DNA from: Novosphingobium sp.
GTDB taxonomy: Bacteria > Pseudomonadota > Alphaproteobacteria > Sphingomonadales > Sphingomonadaceae
Direction: 5' to 3'
Assembly (NCBI RefSeq): GCF_019748365.1
Contig: NZ_JAIEPN010000051.1
Coordinates: forward strand, 1 to 64,000
Length of the DNA stretch: 64,000 nucleotides
The position numbers and the translations under genes are program-made. Position 1 is the stretch's first letter. Each line of letters begins with the position of its first letter. This document shows positions 55,888 to 64,000 of the stretch, piece after piece. Under the pieces are notes generated by a model. The model had not been told where the DNA came from. It did no database searches and saw nothing but the letters and a program-made list of their open reading frames with translations.

Positions 55888-56889
55888 CTACCCGTGCGGC
55901 AGGATCACCGTCCGCCCGATCACGCGGCGCTCGCGCATCGCAAGGTAGGCCTCACGCCAGTCGGCGAGCGGAACGGCGGAATGGACATGGGGGCGGATGC
56001 GGCCTTCCTCCGCCAGCTGCAGGATCGCGGCCATGTCCTCGCGCCCGCGCTCGGGAAAGCGGCGGCCATACTCGCCCGCGCGCACGCCGACGACCGAGAA
56101 GCCCTTGATCAGCGGAATGTTGGTGCGCACCTCGGCGATGCGCCCTCCGGCGAAACCGACGACCAGCAGGCGCCCGCCAAACGCGGTGTAGCGGCAGGCC
56201 TCGTCGAACACGTCGCCGCCGACGGGATCGTAGACAAGGTCCGCGCCGCGCCCGCCGGTCAGCTCGAGGATCTGTTCGCGCAGCCCGGTCGGCCCCGCCA
56301 GCACGTGATCGGGCGCATAGAGGCGCTGCACAGCCGCGCGCTTTTCCGCGCTGGAGGCAACCGCGATGACGTTGAGGCCCAGCGCCTTGCCAAGATCGAC
56401 AGCGGCAAGCCCCACTCCGCCCGCCGCGCCGTGCACCACCAGCGTCTCGCCCGGCTCGGCGCGGCCGATGCGCGCGATCGCGGTGTAGGCGGTGATGTAG
56501 GCCGCGCGCAGGGCTGCGCCTTCGGCAAAGGAAAGCCCCTGCGGCAGCGGCAGCAGCGCGGCATCGGCGAACACGCCATATTGCACCACGGCGCCCGTCA
56601 AGGTCGCGACAACCACCTTGTCGCCCGCCTGCCACCGGCTCCCCTCCCCTGCTGCGACGACCTCGCCTGCGGCTTCCATGCCGGGCACGAAGGGCAGCGG
56701 AGGTTTGGCCTGATAAAGCCCCTCGGTCATCAAGAGATCGGGAAAGCCGAGTGCAGCGGCCTCGATGCGGACGAGCGCCTGCCCAGGCCCCGGCTGCGGC
56801 ATGGAGCGTTCGGCAAGGCCGACACCGGCAAGATCGGGGGCCAGCGCGGACACTTCAAGGACGCGCATTACGGACGGCAGCATGGTCAT
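55888..56889 (-). CDS. NADPH:quinone oxidoreductase-like (zeta-crystallin family)
   Basis: A 333-residue MDR-family oxidoreductase without structural zinc motifs. The N-terminal GroES-like domain has EAAALGFPDLLMTEGLYQAKPPLPFVPGMEAAGEV. The Rossmann domain has LVVHGAAGGVGLAAVDLGKALG. LVYDPVGGDVFDEACRY is also typical. The start at 56889 follows GGGAGAA. It is the third gene of a unit after the cytochrome c and the flavin amine oxidase (55 bp gap). It may reduce quinones or reactive carbonyls produced by amine oxidation. Confidence 0.88.
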   Translation of the reverse strand: MTMLPSVMRVLEVSALAPDLAGVGLAERSMPQPGPGQALVRIEAAALGFPDLLMTEGLYQAKPPLPFVPGMEAAGEVVAAGEGSRWQAGDKVVVATLTGAVVQYGVFADAALLPLPQGLSFAEGAALRAAYITAYTAIARIGRAEPGETLVVHGAAGGVGLAAVDLGKALGLNVIAVASSAEKRAAVQRLYAPDHVLAGPTGLREQILELTGGRGADLVYDPVGGDVFDEACRYTAFGGRLLVVGFAGGRIAEVRTNIPLIKGFSVVGVRAGEYGRRFPERGREDMAAILQLAEEGRIRPHVHSAVPLADWREAYLAMRERRVIGRTVILPHG

Positions 56890-56944
56890 TGGCGGTTGTT
56901 CTCCCGCCGCAGTCGATGCCTCAGCCGCTCCGCTCCGTCCAGTC

Positions 56945-58534
56945 CTACGCCGCACTCGCCCGCTGGTGCAGGCGGGTGATCGCATCGAGCGAGGACAACA
57001 GCGCGCCTTCCTGCCAGCAGCCGTAGTATGAACAATGCTCGCCGGCGAGAACGATGCGTCCGTCCATCGCGACAAGATCCTGATAATGCGCCTCGCGGCT
57101 TTCCTCGGTCCATGTCGCGCAGCAGCCGAGAATCCACGGCATGCGGCTCCACGCGAGCGAGACGCCGCTGCGGAATTCGGACTTGTAGTGCTTCGGGTGG
57201 AACACCGAGCCCTGCTCGAGCGCGGCCTGGATGCGCTTTTCAGGCGTCATCCCGGCGAGGATATAGGCCCCCACCCCGAACGGGTAAGCGCCCAGCAGCA
57301 CCGCCGGGCCATCACTGAAGGCGCCGTGGCCGGGATAGCTCACCAGACCGATGGCCTGATCGGTGAACGAGGAGCCGCCATAGATCGCATCCTCGGTTTC
57401 CCAGAAGCGGCGCTTCATCTCGAGTCCGATCTTGACCGAATTGCCATAGGGCAGCGCCTTGATCGCGGCTTTCTTGGCCTCAGAGACCTGAATATCGATC
57501 TGGCCGAGCACGGTGGCGGGGATCGTGCAAACCATCCAGTCGGCGCGGGTTTCGCCCGCCGCGCCGGTCTTCGCATCGGTCCAGCTTGCCGTCACGCCGC
57601 GCTCGTCCTGCGCGATCTTCGTGACGCGTGTGCCGAAGCGGATCAGCTTGCCCACGCGCGCCTGAAACGCCTTGCCGATATGGTCCATGCCGCCCTTGGG
57701 CTGGAACATCGCCGGTTGCATGACATATTCGGCAAAGAAACCCAATGTTTCCCAGATCTTGCTGTCGAGCGTGTCGCTGAGGCTGAAGGGATCGTTGGGG
57801 ATCGGCGCGCCGTTCACGCCGCCGCCCGGCGCACGCTCCCAGCCGCGCTGCTCGCCCAGCTTCTCGCTCTTCACATAGGCCATGTTCTTGTCGAGCACGC
57901 CCCAGCTGCGCATGGCTTCAAGAAGCTTGGCCTTGTCTTCCTTGGTGACTGCCTGATCCAGTGCACCGGCATTCAGCGCCTTGCCCAACAACTCCGACAC
58001 GTGGCCCTTCCAGTCGGTCACAACATCGCGGTAGCGCTGTGGTTTTCCGCCGAAGGCCGCCTTGCGGTGGACGAAGGCATTGGTGTTGTTCTGGATATAG
58101 GGCTCAAGCTCGACGCCCAGCTCCTTGCAATAGTGCAGCACCGTGCGGTGGTGGTGCGGAATGCGCCAGGGGCCGGGGTTGATGTAATTGCCCTTCGCGA
58201 AGCCGACTTTCTGGACCGAGCCGAGTTCGGTGACCACATCGCCGCCGCGCAGGGTCATGTTGCGCCCGCCCGCGCGGCCTTGCGTTTCGAGGATCTGGAC
58301 CTTGTAGCCCGCCCTGGTCAGTTCATAGGCCGCGAGCATCCCGGCAAGCCCGGCTCCGAGGACAAGCACCGAAGCGCCGGGCTTCGCACCCGAAAGCCCC
58401 GGCGGCCCGGTGAACTGAGATTCCGCCGCGTGGCCCATCACCGTCATCGCCTGATAGAGCGCCGCCCCGCCGCCCACCTTGCCGATCAGGCTGAGGAGAT
58501 CGCGGCGGGTCGTCGGCAGAACGGGCTCGGTCAT
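56945..58534 (-). CDS. Tat-exported flavin monoamine oxidase family protein
   Basis: About 529 residues from the ATG at 58534 (MTEPVLPTTRRDLLSLIGK), with AAGGTG upstream. The TRRDLL twin-arginine signal and a hydrophobic stretch indicate folded export. The FAD Rossmann motif is VLVLGAGLAGMLAAYELTRAGYKVQILE followed by GRAGGRNMTLRGGD. The C-terminal FAD segment is RIVLAGEHCSYYGCWQEGALLSSLDA. Family members oxidise amines or amino acids to imines. The nearby cytochrome c suggests it is a dehydrogenase passing electrons to the respiratory chain; the divergent exported RidA would handle the imine product. The substrate is unknown. Confidence 0.9.
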   Translation of the reverse strand: MTEPVLPTTRRDLLSLIGKVGGGAALYQAMTVMGHAAESQFTGPPGLSGAKPGASVLVLGAGLAGMLAAYELTRAGYKVQILETQGRAGGRNMTLRGGDVVTELGSVQKVGFAKGNYINPGPWRIPHHHRTVLHYCKELGVELEPYIQNNTNAFVHRKAAFGGKPQRYRDVVTDWKGHVSELLGKALNAGALDQAVTKEDKAKLLEAMRSWGVLDKNMAYVKSEKLGEQRGWERAPGGGVNGAPIPNDPFSLSDTLDSKIWETLGFFAEYVMQPAMFQPKGGMDHIGKAFQARVGKLIRFGTRVTKIAQDERGVTASWTDAKTGAAGETRADWMVCTIPATVLGQIDIQVSEAKKAAIKALPYGNSVKIGLEMKRRFWETEDAIYGGSSFTDQAIGLVSYPGHGAFSDGPAVLLGAYPFGVGAYILAGMTPEKRIQAALEQGSVFHPKHYKSEFRSGVSLAWSRMPWILGCCATWTEESREAHYQDLVAMDGRIVLAGEHCSYYGCWQEGALLSSLDAITRLHQRASAA

Positions 58535-58571
58535 GCGGGGCACCTTGCAGGCGTGAGGTTCTGGCGGGACA

Positions 58572-59015
58572 TCAGTGGCCGCAGTTGCAATCGGGCACCG
58601 GCGGATTGGCGGTGGTGATGCGGTCGAGATCGGCCTCGGTCACCGCATCAGGATAGGCGTTGAAGTGGCCGCGCACGTAATTGATCACAGCCGCGATCTG
58701 GGGCCGGGTGAGCATGCCGGAAAACCACGGCATGCCGCCGCGCCCCTTCAAGACGACAATGCTGGCATAATCGTGATCGGCAAGGCGCGGATTGCCGGCG
58801 AGCGCGGGGAACATCGCACCGGGAACGCCGCCGCCCCTGGCATCGGCCATGTGGCAGGACTGGCAGATCTGCTCGTAGATCTCGCGCCCCTCGTCCGCCA
58901 CGGCGATATCCGATGCGCCGCCACGGTCTTGCGCGCGGCCCGGCGCGGCGAAGGCAATCGCGGCCGCAAGCGCAAGCGCGCCAGCGAAAAGGGAAGTCAG
59001 GCGATATCCCGGCAA
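58572..59015 (-). CDS. Exported monoheme cytochrome c
   Basis: About 147 residues from a TTG at 59015, with AGGAG about 13 bases upstream. The start is uncertain; longer in-frame starts overlap the divergent RidA promoter region. A signal peptide (LTSLFAGALALAAAIAFAAPGRAQ) precedes the heme motif CQSCHMADA. The axial methionine is probably in GMPWFSGM. The C-terminus has an unusual DCNCGH cysteine pair. It is 37 bp upstream of the amine oxidase gene and is its likely electron acceptor. Confidence 0.85.
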   Translation of the reverse strand: MPGYRLTSLFAGALALAAAIAFAAPGRAQDRGGASDIAVADEGREIYEQICQSCHMADARGGGVPGAMFPALAGNPRLADHDYASIVVLKGRGGMPWFSGMLTRPQIAAVINYVRGHFNAYPDAVTEADLDRITTANPPVPDCNCGH

Positions 59016-59060
59016 GGTCGTGGTCCCACTCCTGCTACCGTCGGTCTTGCACCAAGCTAT

Positions 59061-59073
59061 GCTGCATTGCAGC
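59061..59073. promoter_or_regulatory. GCTGCATTGCAGC palindrome in divergent promoter region
   Basis: A 13-bp palindrome in the 202-bp gap between the cytochrome c gene and ridA-like gene. It may be an operator for both; evidence is limited to symmetry and position. Confidence 0.35.
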
Positions 59074-59217
59074 GCCGTCAATGCAAAATGTTGCCGAAGT
59101 GGTTCGCAGCGCCCTGACCATTCGGGCACAAGCACCGCTTTTGCACCCGCGAATTGTCGCGTATGGTCCGGGCCGGAACCGCCGCCTGCCGCGGCGCTGT
59201 ATCAAGGGGAACCACCG

Positions 59218-59718
59218 ATGCGCTTCACGCTTCTTCCCGCGCTGGCTCTGGCCGCGCTTGCATTTGCCCAGCCCGCCGCAGCGCAAGTGACCCGCGTGCA
59301 GAGCAATCCGCAGTCGCTGATTCTCGACGGGGCGGACGTGAAGGCGGGGACGGACCTGTTCTACCTCTCGGGCCAGCTCGCCTCACCGGTCGATCCGGCC
59401 AAGACCTTCGCGGACGTGAAATCGATCGAGGACCTTGGCGATACCAAGACCCAGACGATCAGCGCGCTCGCCAGGATCAAGGCGATCCTCGAGGCGCGCG
59501 GCTATGCGATGTCGGACGTGATCAAGCTGACCTTGTTCGTGGTGGCCGATCCCAAGCTTGGCAAGATGGATTTTGCTGGCGTGAACGAGGGGTTCAAGCA
59601 GTTCTTCAAGACGGCGGAAAACCCCAATACCGTCGCCCGTTCGACCTTCCAGGTCTCGGCCCTTGCCGGCCCCTATTTCCTGATCGAGATCGAGGCCATC
59701 GCTGCGAAGAAGCGCTGA
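59218..59718 (+). CDS. Exported RidA-family (YjgF/UK114) protein
   Basis: 166 residues with a signal peptide (MRFTLLPALALAALAFAQPAAAQ), so periplasmic, unlike the usual cytosolic RidA. The RidA core is clear: LFYLSGQLASP, QTISALARIKAILEARGYAMSDVIKLTLFV, NTVARSTFQVSALA with the catalytic arginine and IEIEAIA with the glutamate. RidA hydrolyses reactive enamines/imines. The start has AAGGGGA upstream. It is divergent from a cytochrome c-amine oxidase unit whose product would be an imine, so a joint role is likely. Confidence 0.9.
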   Translation: MRFTLLPALALAALAFAQPAAAQVTRVQSNPQSLILDGADVKAGTDLFYLSGQLASPVDPAKTFADVKSIEDLGDTKTQTISALARIKAILEARGYAMSDVIKLTLFVVADPKLGKMDFAGVNEGFKQFFKTAENPNTVARSTFQVSALAGPYFLIEIEAIAAKKR

Positions 59719-59944
59719 TCGATGCGCGGCACGGCGCCGCTGCGTGCGATTGCAATCGTATTCCTTTGGACAGCCGTCCGGGTTCGGTCTCTTTGGCAGC
59801 AGATGGTGGCTTGCCGCCGGTAACTTCCGTCGCCTAGTCTGCGAAGTGAAGCTCCGGGAGAGGCCGGAACCATTCAGACGCCAGAGCGAGGGCCGCCGCA
59901 GAAGCCCGTGCCATGCCGCGTCTGCACAGGGGGAGTGACAATCC

Positions 59945-62391
<2,447 letters not shown>

Positions 62392-62395
<4 letters not shown>

Positions 62396-64000
62396 AGCCC
62401 TCCCCCGCCGCGCTCGAGGCCCTGCTCAATGGGACCCATGCCGATCCCTTCGCCTTGCTGGGGATCCACGAGGGACCGGGCGGCGCTTTTGCCCGCGCGG
62501 TGCTGCCGGGGGCGGAGACGGCGGAAGCGCATTCCCTTGGCGGCGAGGCGCTGGGCGAGCTCAAGCGCATCGATGATCGCGGTCTGTTCGAGGGCCATGT
62601 CACGGGCACCCGCCAGCCGGTGAAGTATCGCTGCGCCGCAGGCCCGCACGAATGGTGGCTGACGGATGCCTATTCGTTCGGGCCGGTGCTTGGGCCGCTC
62701 GATGATTTCCTCATCAACGAGGGCACGCACCTCCGGCTGTTCGACAAGCTGGGCGCGCATGTGATCGAGCATGAAGGCGCGCGGGGCGTGCACTTCGCGG
62801 TCTGGGCGCCCAATGCCGAGCTTGTTTCGGTCGTCGGCGATTTCAACGATTGGGACGGCCGCCGCCACCCGATGCGTCGGCGCGCGGACATCGGTGTGTG
62901 GGAGGTGTTCCTGCCCGATATCGAGGCCGGGCGCGCCTACAAGTACCGCGTGATGGGGCCGAACGGCACGGTCCAGCCGCTGAAGGCCGATCCGTTTGCC
63001 TTCCGCTCCGAACTGCGGCCCGCAACGGCGAGCGTGATCGCCGCGCCCGATGCGCATGCGTGGGGCGATGCCGATCACCGCGCAAGCTGGGCCAAGACCG
63101 ACCCGCGCCGGGTGCCGATCTCGATCTACGAAGTCCATCCCGGTTCATGGCAAAAGCCCAAGGCCGATCTGGGCGATGGCCGCGAGTTCTATTCCTGGGA
63201 CGAGCTGGCCGACCGGCTGATCCCCTATGTTGTCGAGATGGGCTTCACCCATATCGAGTTCCTGCCCGTCTCCGAACATCCCTTCGATCCCAGCTGGGGC
63301 TACCAGACCACTGGCCTGTTCGCGCCCTCTGCCCGCTTCGGAGAGCCAGAAGGCTTTGCGCGCTTCGTCGACGGGGCGCACCGGGCCGGAATCGGCGTGC
63401 TGATCGATTGGGTCCCGGCGCATTTTCCAGTCGATGCCCACGGCCTTGCGCAATTCGACGGGACCTATCTCTACGAACATGCCGATCCGCGCCTCGGCTT
63501 CCATCCCGACTGGCAGACCGCGATCTACAATTTCGGGCGGCGCGAGGTGCTTTCCTTCCTCGTCAACAATGCGCTCTACTGGGCCGAGCGTTATCATGTC
63601 GACGGTCTGCGCGTGGATGCGGTCGCATCGATGCTCTACCGCGATTACAGCCGCAAGGACGGCGAGTGGATCCCCAATCAGGAGGGGGGCCGCGAGAACT
63701 GGGAAGCGGTGGCCTTCCTGCAGGCGATGAACCGCGCGGTCTATGCCAGCCATGCCGGATTCCTGACCGTCGCCGAGGAATCGACGAGCTGGCCGGGCGT
63801 GACGCTCCCCACCGATGCGGCAGGCCCGCCGCGCGGCGGCCTCGGGTTCGGGTTCAAGTGGAACATGGGCTTCATGCACGATACGCTCGCCTACATGGCG
63901 CGCGATGCGGTGCACCGGCGCTATCACCACGACGAGATCACCTTCGGGCTGATGTATGCCTTCAGCGAGAACTTCGTGCTGCCGCTGAGCCATGACGAAG
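62392..64000 (+). CDS. glgB: 1,4-alpha-glucan branching enzyme, 3' end missing
   Basis: The ATG at 62392 overlaps the glgP stop, and about 536 codons are visible. The N-terminal CBM48-type domain has GVHFAVWAPNAELVSVVGDFNDWDGRRHPM and GVWEVFLPDIEAGRAYKY. The catalytic (beta/alpha)8 region has SIYEVHPGSWQ, HIEFLPVSEHPFDPSWGYQTTG, the nucleophile Asp in VDGLRVDAVASMLYRDY and the acid Glu in LTVAEESTSWP. It introduces alpha-1,6 branches in glycogen. The gene is cut by the window edge. Confidence 0.95.

Overview
The window is GC-rich, densely packed DNA, almost certainly from a sphingomonad (Alphaproteobacteria, Novosphingobium/Sphingobium/Erythrobacter-like). The evidence is an F1-only ATP synthase operon atpHAGDC (the F0 genes are elsewhere, as is usual in this class), a TonB-dependent receptor beside a TPR-sulfotransferase, tetrahydrofolate-dependent (LigM/DesA-type) and glutathione-dependent (LigE-type) lignin-aromatic genes, and several palindromic intergenic repeat families typical of sphingomonad genomes. 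No tRNA, rRNA, CRISPR array, complete insertion sequence or prophage was seen.

Layout. 1-6.4 kb: a tightly overlapping four-gene minus-strand operon encoding two multiheme c-type cytochromes, an outer-membrane beta-barrel and a two-domain HbpS/GlcG-like protein. This is a candidate porin-cytochrome electron conduit, cut by the left edge. 6.5-10.8 kb: aldehyde dehydrogenase, an acetolactate-synthase-like ThDP enzyme and a D-2-hydroxyacid dehydrogenase. 10.9-16.4 kb: a small exported protein, a RES-domain protein coupled to cysS, and a CHASE2-adenylate cyclase with a FecR-like exported partner. 16.5-22.8 kb: nitroreductase, cobT, a membrane protein, a transaldolase-like aldolase and priA. 23-29 kb: serine hydrolase, glycerate-kinase-like protein, fatty-acid desaturase, ferritin-like protein, ogt and a membrane-anchored trypsin-like protease. 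29.3-34.3 kb: atpHAGDC, interrupted by two unrelated repeat elements.

34.4-42.3 kb is an aromatic and C1 block: LigM-type O-demethylase, LigE-type beta-etherase, an IclR regulator, a SnoaL-like protein, a MetE-like methyltransferase, an MGMT-like protein, and a divergent pobR-pobA pair. 42.4-54 kb holds a response regulator with a degenerate receiver, a TonB receptor, a TPR-sulfotransferase, an APC permease with a tiny coupled membrane protein, a Rieske oxygenase divergent from a TetR/BetI-like regulator, a PYROXD2-like oxidoreductase and an M20 peptidase. At 54.2-55.1 kb lies a feruloyl-CoA hydratase/lyase-like gene, followed by a probable suhB-like small RNA. 55.9-59.7 kb carries a Tat-exported flavin amine oxidase, a cytochrome c, a quinone oxidoreductase and a divergent exported RidA protein. 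The right end holds glgP and a truncated glgB.

The aromatic genes fit one funnel: FerB-like side-chain removal gives vanillin and then vanillate, LigM removes the methyl group onto tetrahydrofolate, PobA hydroxylates 4-hydroxybenzoate, and both routes reach protocatechuate. The MetE-like protein could use the methyl-THF that LigM makes. The candidates for undescribed systems are the multiheme/porin/HbpS operon and the exported amine oxidase-cytochrome c-RidA cluster. All functional calls are by reading protein motifs; no database search was possible.
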